A stretch of 8,736 nucleotides of DNA from Nitriliruptoraceae bacterium. GTDB lineage: Bacteria; Actinomycetota; Nitriliruptoria; Nitriliruptorales; Nitriliruptoraceae. The stretch lies in contig SLLJ01000023.1 in the NCBI GenBank assembly GCA_007134165.1, forward strand, positions 1 to 8,736. The letters run 5' to 3'. A program made the position numbers and the translations under genes. Positions within the stretch are counted from its first letter, which is position 1, and each line of letters opens with the position of its first letter. The notes beneath the pieces were generated by a model. That model searched no databases. It was not told the DNA's origin and was given only the letters and a program-made list of their open reading frames with translations. Positions 1 to 6,282 of the stretch are shown here, piece by piece.

Positions 1-119
1 AGGATCCGCTCATCCCCCACAACTGGAGTGCGGACGACACCCTGGACCTCACCTCGGCGATCATCGCCCTCGACCAGGAACTGCGCACCCGACGTCCCGA
101 CCTGACCATCGCCGCCTGA
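1..119 (+). CDS. 3' end of an unidentified protein (partial)
   Basis: An open frame read from base 3 runs to a TGA at 117-119 and gives 38 residues, beginning DPLIPHNWSADDTLDLTSAI and ending in RRPDLTIAA. Codons end mostly in G or C as in the other genes here, which supports real coding. The gene starts outside the window, so its length and domains are unknown, and I do not recognise the family from this tail. The tail is acidic then basic and probably helical after the DDTLDL segment; no membrane segment or metal motif is visible. It is followed directly by the repeat-rich gene-free region, so it probably ends its transcription unit. The coding call is fairly likely; the product is unknown. 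Confidence 0.5.
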   Translation, partial: DPLIPHNWSADDTLDLTSAIIALDQELRTRRPDLTIAA

Positions 120-177
120 CCGCCCCAGGGACCGCCGACCACCTGAGCACGGTCCGGACCGGCGGCCATCGCACGCC

Positions 178-226
178 GGTGCGCACCGGTCGCCGTCGCG
201 CGACGGTGCGCACCGGTCGCCGTCGC
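178..226. repeat. 27-bp-period duplication of a 22-bp unit
   Basis: A 22-bp unit beginning ggtgcgcaccggtcgccgtc occurs at 178-199 and identically at 205-226, with 5 bp between. Part of the unit, cggtgcgcaccg, is a perfect 12-bp palindrome in the second copy (204-215). No function is evident. Confidence 0.8.
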
Positions 227-369
227 ACGGCTCCCGCCCTCCCCCAACACTTCGGTCTTCACGGCGGAAGCGTCCACCAGCAGGCAGGTCAAGAACCCGA
301 CCGGCCCTGGCTGCCTGGCCCGGTTCACCGAGGCGGAGCTGTGCCCCGTCCCGGCGTCGCGCAGCGGTC

Positions 370-440
370 GTTGGCTGCTGTCGGGCCCCGTTGGCTGCTG
401 CCGGGCCCCGTTGGCTGCTGCCGGGCCCCGTTGGCTGCTG
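370..440. repeat. 20-bp tandem repeat, 3.5 copies
   Basis: The unit ttggctgctgycgggccccg is repeated head to tail from 371, with three full units (371-390, 391-410, 411-430) and a half unit at 431-440. Only one base varies (t or c at position 11). The near identity implies recent duplication or slippage. There are no spacers, so it is not a CRISPR array. Confidence 0.9.
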
Positions 441-548
441 TCCGCCCACCCCGGGGGAGACCCGCGATGAATGCAGGGGGCGGAACGTTGAGGCCGTGGG
501 GTGCCCTGCGGCGCTGTGTCGGGAGCTGCCTGCGTCCCGTCACCCTGA

Positions 549-576
549 AGCGCTTCCGCGGAAGCGCTGCCGTGCG
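549..576 (+). repeat. Palindrome family A, copy 1
   Basis: A perfect 20-bp palindrome, agcgcttccgcggaagcgct (549-568), is followed by the tail gccgtgcg, which is shared in the same orientation by copy 2 and in part by copies 3 and 4. The conserved tail makes the unit directional even though its core is symmetrical. Confidence 0.85.
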
Positions 577-609
577 TTGAACGTTCGCGCTGAGCGTGCA
601 ACGCTGCGA

Positions 610-637
610 GGCGCTTCCGCGGCAGCGCTGCCGTGCG
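610..637 (+). repeat. Palindrome family A, copy 2
   Basis: The core ggcgcttccgcggcagcgct is followed by gccgtgcg, in the same orientation as copy 1. One central change (c for a) breaks the perfect symmetry. Confidence 0.8.
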
Positions 638-696
638 GTGTGGGTCCCAAGGTGTGCGTCCATCGTTCGGGACGTGCCGGCCAACGGGACCCTTGG

Positions 697-811
697 GGAT
701 GTGGCGTACCCAGGCGGTCACCGATGACCGGATCCGTACGCCGCATGGTCCAGCGTGGAGGGTGCGGCGTACCCAGCCGGACACGGGTGACCGCCTGGGT
801 ACGCCACATCC
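697..811. repeat. 115-bp element with perfect 26-bp terminal inverted repeats (family B, copies 1 and 2)
   Basis: Bases 697-722 are the exact reverse complement of 786-811; the arm contains atgtggcgtacccaggcggt. The 63-bp centre holds a degenerate partner for each arm, so each half is also its own hairpin. Copy 1 (699-746) pairs 699-709 with 736-746 (10 of 11) and 715-720 with 725-730 around the loop ccga. Copy 2 (762-809) pairs 762-780 with 791-809 (16 of 19). The architecture resembles a REP pair (BIME) or a very small MITE. No transposase is present in the window. Confidence 0.8.
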
Positions 812-878
812 GTGAGCAGCATCCCGCCTCCCCGCATTCGTACGCCAGCCGCACGAACCGCCACGTGTAGCGCACGTA

Positions 879-905
879 GGCGCTTCCGCGGCAGCGCTTT
901 CGTGC
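879..905 (+). repeat. Palindrome family A, copy 3
   Basis: The core ggcgcttccgcggcagcgct is followed by ttcgtgc. It shares the c-for-a change with copy 2, and the tail is slightly decayed. Confidence 0.8.
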
Positions 906-968
906 ACTTCGCGTCTCGTGGAGTGCGTCGAGCGTCCAGGTGGCGCGGGAGGAGGGGCTTCCCGGGGG

Positions 969-1014
969 CGTGGCGCAGCCAGGCCGTCACGGGTGACTGG
1001 ATCCGTACGCCACG
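969..1014 (+). repeat. Family B palindromic element, copy 3
   Basis: The sequence starts cgtggcgcagccaggccgtc and ends atccgtacgccacg. It aligns along nearly its whole length with copy 1 at 699-746 in the same orientation, including the shared ggatccgtacgcc segment. The left arm is more decayed than in copies 1 and 2. Confidence 0.7.
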
Positions 1015-1073
1015 TCGCCAGGAGCGGTGTTGGGTGCGCGATGGCGCGCGACGATGCGCGCCCAGCGCTCCGA

Positions 1074-1101
1074 GGCGCTTCCGCGGAAGCGCTTGTGTGC
1101 G
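1074..1101 (+). repeat. Palindrome family A, copy 4
   Basis: Perfect 18-bp core gcgcttccgcggaagcgc (1075-1092), followed by ttgtgtgcg, which resembles the tail of the other copies. It is preceded by gag, as in copy 2. Confidence 0.8.
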
Positions 1102-1183
1102 TGGTGCGCTGGTGGCGGTGTGCAGTGCACCGGGTGAACGGAGGGGAGGCAGCCATTCGGGCACGTGGCGTGCGTCCCTACCG

Positions 1184-1232
1184 GGTCGGGGTTCGCGCGG
1201 GTCGGGGTTTGCGCCAGGTCGGGGTTCGCGCC
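1184..1232. repeat. 16-17-bp tandem repeat, three copies
   Basis: The unit ggtcggggttcgcgc starts at 1184, 1200 and 1217, with small differences at its end. A broken fourth unit (ggttcggattcc) follows. No function is evident. Confidence 0.75.
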
Positions 1233-1255
1233 GGTTCGGATTCCCCAGGGTGCGG

Positions 1256-1273
1256 GCGTTTCCGCAGAAGCGG
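1256..1273 (+). repeat. Palindrome family A, decayed copy 5
   Basis: The sequence gcgtttccgcagaagcgg matches the 18-bp family core at 15 of 18 positions. The conserved tail is not recognisable, so this may be a decayed copy or a chance match. Confidence 0.45.
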
Positions 1274-1334
1274 CGCGCAGCGGCGCAAGCGGACGAGCAA
1301 TCCGGTCACCGCTCAGTCCCGGTCCCCTGACGCC

Positions 1335-1347
1335 GGGCGGACCGCCC
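1335..1347. terminator. Short hairpin touching the helicase stop codon
   Basis: The inverted repeat gggcgg-a-ccgccc overlaps the last base of the TAG stop of the SF2 helicase gene (1347-1349). It could help to end transcription of the minus-strand gene row or protect its 3' end. There is no T-run after it, so a classical intrinsic terminator is not supported. Confidence 0.25.
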
Positions 1348-3188
1348 TACAGGTGGTCGATCCAGCGGTCGGCGAGCCCAAGGCGCCGTTCGAGGTCGCG
1401 CAGCGTCGCCTCACCGATGGCGGTGATACCAGCCTCCCGGTTGAGGCGGCTGTTGACGACCTCGGGGGTCAAGCCGCTGAGATGCACGATCATGCGGACG
1501 CGATCGCTGTTGGCCTGGCGCAGTTCGCGCTTGCGCTGGGCGCGGCTCACGGTGATCGTACGTCCGCCGGGCATCGCCGCAGCGTGATCGCCGATCAGCG
1601 CCGGTGGGGGGACGAGCTCGATCTCGAACTCCAGGCTGCTGGTGCCAGCCTCATGGATCAGATCCTCGGGATGGCTGTCATCGAACACCGAGCTCGGATC
1701 GGCGGCGTCGGGTCCTCCCATCGGGGTGGCCGAGATGGCCTGGAACAGCGACAGTTGCTCTTCGCCGTCAGCAGCGGGCAGCTCGTCGAACGCTACGGGT
1801 GGCTGCTCGCCGTCCTCCTCGCGCCGGCGCAGCGAATGCGTTCGTTCCTCGGCCAGTCGGGCGGCGAACACCCGCAGGCGCAGGTCGTCGGGCACGAACA
1901 GGTAGGCCTTTTGGCGGCGCAGCGGTCCGTGCCAGCGCACCAGTCGACCCACGGCCTGACGGAAGAACAGCTCGGTGATGGTGTTGGTGGCGTACACCCC
2001 GACCCGTAGTCGTGGGATGTCCACCCCCTCTGACACCATCCGAACGGCGACGATCCACGGGTGGTCGCTGGCGGCAAACTCAGCGATTCGCTCGCTGGCG
2101 AGAGGATCGTCGGAGGTGGCGACCACCGGCTCGCAGCCGGTGTGGCGGTGCAGCAGTCGGGAGGCCTGTCGAGCATGGTCGACGTCCATCGCGATGACCA
2201 GACCGCCGGCCCGTGGGTCCTGCTCGCGCAGCCGCCGCAGCTGCTCATCGGCCTCACCGAGCACGGTCGGCAGCCACTCGCCGTCGGCCGACAGGGCGGT
2301 GCGCAGCCGTTGGGAGGCCGCTGTGCGGTCGAGGGGGTCGTCGAAGGTCGCGCTGCGCAGGCTGCCGTCCGGCGCGGACCATTCCATGTGACCGTTGAAG
2401 CGGGGGAAGAACACCGGCCGCACGACGCCGCCGTCGCGCAGTGCGTCGTCGTAGCCGTAGGTGTGGTGGGCCACCGCCTCGTCGAAGGCGTACTCGACGA
2501 AGGGGATCGGGTCGTCGTCGCTACGGAAGGGAGTGCCCGACAGCGACAGTCGGCGAGCGGCGAGCTCGAAGGCGAGGGCCAGGCCGGTGCCCCACGCCCG
2601 GTCGCTGCCGGCATGGTGGATCTCGTCGAGCACCACGAACGCGTCGTCGGCTGCGCCGCGCAGGGCCCCCGGGGTGGCAGCGACCTGCTGGTAGGTCACC
2701 GCCACCCCGTGCATGTCGCTGGGGAACGGCTCCGATGAGGGCCAGTCGGGTGCCAGTTGCAGGCCGAGCTCGGCCGCCGCCGCCGACCACTGGTGCTTGA
2801 GGTGCTGGGTCGGTACGACCACCACCACTCGCCGGTGTGGGTGGTGCGAAAGATCGCGGATGGCTGCGGTGAGCGCGAAGGTGGTCTTGCCGGCGCCTGG
2901 GGTCGCGACCGCCAGGAAATCGCGGCCGAGGTGCGATTCGAACGCCTCGAGGGCATGTTTCTGCCAGCGACGCAGGCGCAGGGATCGGCGCACGGCGGGC
3001 GACCTTCCGGTGGGGGTGGTGGAGTGGCGGGTGGCGGAGTGGCGGGTGGCGGAGTGGCGCCGTGGGGGGTGTGGCGGAGTGGTGGCGTCAGGGCGGCGGT
3101 CCGACGGTGCGGCTGGGGTCGGTGGGTCGGTGAGGCGGCACGGCGACGGGGCGGATAGTGCCATGCCTGGGCCCGGGTCCTGATCCAT
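1347..3188 (-). CDS. SF2 DEIH-box ATP-dependent helicase
   Basis: This is a 613-aa superfamily 2 helicase, related to the type III restriction (ResIII)/DEAD-box group, which uses ATP to unwind or translocate on nucleic acid in the cytoplasm. Visible motifs, numbered from the start at 3188: LRRWQKHALEAF (about 71-82, Q-like), Walker A ATPGAGKT (95-102), VVLDEIHH with the DEIH box (188-191), SGTP motif III (217-220), EGVDIPRLRVGVYA motif V (387-400) and QAVGRLVRW motif VI (411-419). All catalytic residues look intact. The C-terminal 150 residues have no domain I recognise and no nuclease motif is seen. The ATG at 3188 lies 5 bp after the stop of the upstream helicase frame, implying translational coupling; ATG 3164 is an alternative. 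The frame stays open to 3407, but that would overlap the upstream gene. Residues 1-70 are a low-complexity Pro/Arg/His tail containing ATRHS repeats. The exact role is unknown. Confidence 0.88.
   Translation of the reverse strand: MDQDPGPGMALSAPSPCRLTDPPTPAAPSDRRPDATTPPHPPRRHSATRHSATRHSTTPTGRSPAVRRSLRLRRWQKHALEAFESHLGRDFLAVATPGAGKTTFALTAAIRDLSHHPHRRVVVVVPTQHLKHQWSAAAAELGLQLAPDWPSSEPFPSDMHGVAVTYQQVAATPGALRGAADDAFVVLDEIHHAGSDRAWGTGLALAFELAARRLSLSGTPFRSDDDPIPFVEYAFDEAVAHHTYGYDDALRDGGVVRPVFFPRFNGHMEWSAPDGSLRSATFDDPLDRTAASQRLRTALSADGEWLPTVLGEADEQLRRLREQDPRAGGLVIAMDVDHARQASRLLHRHTGCEPVVATSDDPLASERIAEFAASDHPWIVAVRMVSEGVDIPRLRVGVYATNTITELFFRQAVGRLVRWHGPLRRQKAYLFVPDDLRLRVFAARLAEERTHSLRRREEDGEQPPVAFDELPAADGEEQLSLFQAISATPMGGPDAADPSSVFDDSHPEDLIHEAGTSSLEFEIELVPPPALIGDHAAAMPGGRTITVSRAQRKRELRQANSDRVRMIVHLSGLTPEVVNSRLNREAGITAIGEATLRDLERRLGLADRWIDHL
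3021..3060. repeat. 15-bp in-frame minisatellite in the SF2 helicase gene
   Basis: The unit ggagtggcgggtggc occurs at 3021-3035 and 3036-3050 and in part at 3051-3060. Fifteen bases keep the frame and give the repeated residues HSATR in the disordered N-terminal tail of the minus-strand helicase. Copy number probably varies between strains. Confidence 0.85.
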
Positions 3189-3193
3189 GGCGC

Positions 3194-4687
3194 TCAGTCG
3201 AGGGCGGCTCCCGCCGCATCGACGTGCTCTCCGATGAGATCGAGCAGGTCGTCGGCGTAGCGTTCGAGCTTCGCCGGCCCAACCCCGGGGCAGGCCGCGA
3301 GCTCCCGTTCGGTGCGCGGCTTGCGCGCGGCGAGTTCGCGCAGATGGCGGTCGTGGAACACCAGGAAAGGCGGCTGACCGGCTCGGGCAGCGACGCTGGC
3401 GCGCCATGCTCGGAGCGCTTCGAACAGTTCCGCGTCCTGCCCGTCGTCCGGGGTGAGGACGTCCCCACCGACGAGTCCGGCCGTACGTCGGACCGCCGCC
3501 GCAGCCAGGCGGGTGGGTTGGCCCCCGATGGTTACCGGCTCGCCGAAGACGACCTCGAGCCGGAGTGCGCCAGTCGACGACGTCGAGGTGGTGAGCGGTT
3601 CTTGGAGCACGACGACCGCTCGATCCGCCAGCACCTCGACGACCCGTCCCCGCAGTCCTCCGGCCAGGGCCACTCCCAGGCCCCGCTCAGCCACGGTGCT
3701 GCCGTCGGCGAGTCGGGTGCCCGCGCCCGGATCGGGGTGTCCGGCTGCCGTGCTCGCCGGTCCGGGAGCCGGTGTGGGGTCGGCGGCAGTGTGGAGTTCG
3801 CGCAGGAATGGGGAGGGCCGCTCGGCGTCGGCGAGCACCGTGACCGTTGCCTCGCAGCGGGTCAATGCCACGTGGAACACGCGGCGTTCCTCCTCGAGGT
3901 CTTCGGCCAGCCGATGAGGGAACAGCCCCTGATTGGCGGCGAACACCACGACGTGGGACCACTGCATGCCCTTGACGCGGTGCACCGTTGACAGCGTCAC
4001 CCCAGCCGGGTCCCCGGGAGCCGAGAGCTGCTCGCGCAACCAGGGGGCGAAGGTGCCCGGATCCGGGTGCAGGACGGCGAGCTGGACCAGTGCATCGAGA
4101 TCGTCACCGTGGCTTGAGCCCTCGGGTCGCGTGCGGGAGCGGTCGAGCACGTCGATCGCTTCATCCAAGCCGATCTCGGTACGCACGATCTGCAGGCAGT
4201 GCGCGACCTCGGCGCCTTCCTGCACGGCGTCGGCGAGCAGTTCCAGGTCGGCGAGGTAGTCCTCGAAGCGCTCTCGATGGGTGTCATCGAGCGAGGCCGA
4301 AACCTGCTCGAGCTGCGCCAAGGTCCAGGTGGTGCGTCGGCGCAGGAGCGGTTCGACCGCCGATCGGACCTTACGTGCCGGACGGTTGATGGTCTCGAGC
4401 ACGTCGCTGCGGGCGATGCGCGCAGGATCGAGGCCGATGCGCAGGTAGGCCAGCGAGGCGCGCACGCCGGTGCGGTTGAGCACCGTGGTGTCGAGTGGCG
4501 CGGTGTGCGCGATCCCGTGCGCCGTGAGCATGACCTGCACCGGCAGCAACGCGCTGTTGACCCGTGCCAGCACGGCCAGGTCGCCGGGAGCCTTGTCGGC
4601 AGCAAGACGGGCGCGCACCAGGTCGAGCACGTGCCCCGAAAGCTGGGTCGCGGGCAATGTTTCGACGCGCAGGGCCGGTTCGTTCAA
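3194..4687 (-). CDS. UvrD/Rep-type helicase, C-terminal half (2A region) with HRDC domain
   Basis: This 497-aa frame carries the second half of an SF1 UvrD/Rep helicase and has no Walker A or B of its own. It has GVTLSTVHRVKGMQW (229-243, motif V, commonly TxHxxKGxEW), VVVFAANQGLFPH (246-258) and EERRVFHVALTR (266-277, motif VI with the arginine that reaches the ATP). A Pro/Ala-rich linker (300-325) precedes a beta-rich stretch (about 335-390, GLGVALAGGLRGRVVEVL). An HRDC domain lies at about 415-485 (FLVFHDRHLRELA, CPGVGPAKLERYADDLL), as in mycobacterial UvrD2. The first possible start is a TTG whose last two bases overlap the TGA of the preceding frame (TTGA, 4684-4687). No clear ribosome site precedes it, so it is made by coupling or frameshifting, or the gene is broken. 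GTG 4630 and a later ATG are alternative starts. The residues continue the upstream protein without a gap. Confidence 0.82.
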   Translation of the reverse strand: MNEPALRVETLPATQLSGHVLDLVRARLAADKAPGDLAVLARVNSALLPVQVMLTAHGIAHTAPLDTTVLNRTGVRASLAYLRIGLDPARIARSDVLETINRPARKVRSAVEPLLRRRTTWTLAQLEQVSASLDDTHRERFEDYLADLELLADAVQEGAEVAHCLQIVRTEIGLDEAIDVLDRSRTRPEGSSHGDDLDALVQLAVLHPDPGTFAPWLREQLSAPGDPAGVTLSTVHRVKGMQWSHVVVFAANQGLFPHRLAEDLEEERRVFHVALTRCEATVTVLADAERPSPFLRELHTAADPTPAPGPASTAAGHPDPGAGTRLADGSTVAERGLGVALAGGLRGRVVEVLADRAVVVLQEPLTTSTSSTGALRLEVVFGEPVTIGGQPTRLAAAAVRRTAGLVGGDVLTPDDGQDAELFEALRAWRASVAARAGQPPFLVFHDRHLRELAARKPRTERELAACPGVGPAKLERYADDLLDLIGEHVDAAGAALD

Positions 4688-4692
4688 GGGGT
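4678..4692 (-). other. TTGA stop/start overlap, possible -1 slip site, in the split helicase
   Basis: On the minus strand the junction reads ACC CCT TGA. The downstream frame is one base back and reads TTG AAC. A tRNA-Pro on CCT could re-pair with the overlapping CCC, giving a -1 shift and a continuous protein of about 1006 residues (AVTP-LNEPALRV). Equally, TTG could serve as a coupled start. No downstream stimulatory structure was identified by eye. Confidence 0.45.
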
Positions 4693-6213
4693 CACCGCAG
4701 GCCCGGTCGTGGGCGTCAGGGTGGCTTCGGTCCCGGGCACGTTCGCGGGTACCCGGATGGTCTTGGGCACGCGCTCACGGTTGTGGGACAGCAGCGTCAC
4801 CGCCGCCTGGACGACTGGTGCCGGACAGCGGTAGTTGACCTCGAGCGCATGATGCTCGGCGCCGGGGAACCAGCGGTCGAAGCGGACCAGGAAGTCGGGG
4901 CTCGCGCCGGCGTAGCGGTAGATGGTCTGGTCGTCGTCGCCGACGGCGAACACCTGCATCGGGGGGCCGGCGACCAGCCGGACGAGGAGCAGGAAGGCCG
5001 GGGTCAGGTCCTGGAACTCGTCGACCAGCAGGTGCGTGCCGACCTGCTGGACCTCGCGGCGCAGCTGGGGTTCGGTGAGCAGCAGCTCGACCGCACGGAA
5101 GATCTGCTCATCGAAGTCCAGGACCCGGCGCAGGGCGAGCTGTTCGCGGTAGCGGTCGAAGACCTCGGAGAAGCCATCGACGTCTCCGCGCCGGGTCTCG
5201 ACCTCGAACGGATCGCGCAGGCCGAGGCGGACCTCGGCCAGGGCCTCGAGGTAGGGGGCGAACGGATCCTGGTTCGGGACCCGGCCGACGCGGATCAGTC
5301 CGTCGAGAATCGAGCGCTGGTCGCGTTCGGTGATGACCTCTCGACGCTCGTGACGCCGAACGATCCACAGACCGAGCGAGTGCAGCGTGCGGATCGACGC
5401 GCCGAGCTCGCCGGTGCGTGCCCGCATCTCGGCGGCGGCCCGGGTGTTGTAGGCAACGGCAGTGACCAACTCGGGTTCGACCCGGCGTTCGCGCAGCAGG
5501 TGGCGCAGACGGGCGGTGAGGACCCGGGTCTTGCCGGACCCGGCGGGTGCGATGATGCGGGCCGGGCCAGCACGGTGTGCGACCGCGGCTAACTGATCCG
5601 GGGCGAGTTCGTCGGCAGGGGGCGCATCTCCGCTGACGGTCAGGCGACGCAGGCCGACCGACTCACGGTGCACCAGCGGGGGCAGGTCGGCGTCGCGGGC
5701 AGGGCGTGATCTGCCCGCCACCGGCTCGGGGGTGATCGGTCCAGGGGTGATCGGCCCGCGGGGTCCACCGTCGACCAGCGCGTCGCGTCCGTCCGGCAGT
5801 CGGATGTCGCCGGTTGACGATGGGCCGGCTCCCGCGTGACGGCGGGCGAGCACCCCATGCCACCAGACCGGATCCCCGGCGCGCAGGTCGTAGTTGTTGG
5901 CCCAGGTCAGGAACCGCAGCCGGTCGAGGTGGAAGGTGTGGGCATCCCCCACGAGGTACGGAGCCCGCGTCTCGACCTGCGGCGCGCGCAGCTGTTTGGG
6001 ATCGACGGCGAGCTCGATCACCACCGGTTCGCGCCGCAGCCAGTGGTGGTGCAGGACGGTCGTGAGGGGGGCCGGTTGGGTCAGTACCTCGTCGTCGAGG
6101 CGGTAGCGAGGTACCGCCTCGAAGCTCCGTGGTGGCCGGTTGTTTGGCGCGATGATCACGCCGCGACCCAGCGCCGGCGGGCCGGGGAAGCAGGGCGACG
6201 GTTCGGAGGGCAT
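4684..6213 (-). CDS. UvrD/Rep-type helicase, N-terminal half (1A/1B region) with a novel N-terminal region
   Basis: This 509-aa protein is the ATP-binding half of an SF1 helicase that would act in DNA repair or recombination. Motifs: LAPDQLAAV (203-211, Q motif), APAGSGKTR (222-230, Walker A), AYNTRAAAEM (254-263, Ia), IRTLHSLG (274-281, Ib), LLVDEFQDLTP (395-405, Walker B), VFAVGDDDQTIYRYAGA (421-437, III) and LEVNYRCPAPVV (457-468, IV). It stops about 40 residues after motif IV, before motifs V and VI, so alone it should not be a working helicase. Residues 1-200 precede the helicase core; they include FLTWANNYDLRAGDPVWWHG (101-120) and then a disordered Pro-rich link with the repeat PITPGPITPEP. 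I do not recognise this extension as a named domain. The ATG at 6213 lies 69 bp after the 308-aa gene and has no clear Shine-Dalgarno sequence; GTG 6159 is an alternative. Confidence 0.85.
   Translation of the reverse strand: MPSEPSPCFPGPPALGRGVIIAPNNRPPRSFEAVPRYRLDDEVLTQPAPLTTVLHHHWLRREPVVIELAVDPKQLRAPQVETRAPYLVGDAHTFHLDRLRFLTWANNYDLRAGDPVWWHGVLARRHAGAGPSSTGDIRLPDGRDALVDGGPRGPITPGPITPEPVAGRSRPARDADLPPLVHRESVGLRRLTVSGDAPPADELAPDQLAAVAHRAGPARIIAPAGSGKTRVLTARLRHLLRERRVEPELVTAVAYNTRAAAEMRARTGELGASIRTLHSLGLWIVRRHERREVITERDQRSILDGLIRVGRVPNQDPFAPYLEALAEVRLGLRDPFEVETRRGDVDGFSEVFDRYREQLALRRVLDFDEQIFRAVELLLTEPQLRREVQQVGTHLLVDEFQDLTPAFLLLVRLVAGPPMQVFAVGDDDQTIYRYAGASPDFLVRFDRWFPGAEHHALEVNYRCPAPVVQAAVTLLSHNRERVPKTIRVPANVPGTEATLTPTTGPAVTP
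5728..5757. repeat. 15-bp in-frame duplication in the UvrD-type gene
   Basis: The unit ggggtgatcggtcca is followed directly by ggggtgatcggcccg (13 of 15 identical). In the minus-strand protein it produces PITPG-PITPE in the flexible link between the N-terminal region and the helicase core. Confidence 0.7.
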
Positions 6214-6282
6214 GGTGGGAGGCTACGGCTTCGGGATCGAGGTGACGTCGCGGCCGCGGATGACCGGTGGATGGCGCAGCGC

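Larger units (their letters stand above)
120..1346. other. Gene-free, repeat-dense intergenic region
   Basis: This 1.2-kb stretch between the partial gene and the 3' end of the helicase row has open frames on both strands, but none resembles a known protein. Their residues repeat with the DNA: for example ALPRKR appears in frames on both strands because it is the translation of a palindrome. The stretch holds a 27-bp-period duplication, a 20-bp tandem repeat, a 16-17-bp tandem repeat, four good and one decayed copy of palindrome family A, and three copies of hairpin family B. Several further short inverted repeats are present, such as ggcgcgc/gcgcgcc at 1043-1062 and the 12-bp palindrome at 150-161. 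I see no tRNA or rRNA signature. Confidence 0.75.

Noticed and set aside
370..440. CRISPR-like array
   Set aside because: The 20-bp units abut with no spacers, and no cas gene is present.
179..1330. Several 60-170-codon open frames on both strands
   Set aside because: They are Arg/Pro/Ala-rich, overlap each other, and repeat peptides such as ALPRKR that simply translate the DNA palindromes.
918..2009. A 363-codon open frame on the + strand
   Set aside because: Its second half is antisense to the SF2 helicase C-terminus and its first half runs through the palindromic repeats. It has no recognisable domain.
3189..3407. Extra 73 codons upstream of the SF2 helicase start
   Set aside because: They overlap the HRDC-coding end of the upstream gene in another frame, and are Arg-rich with no domain.
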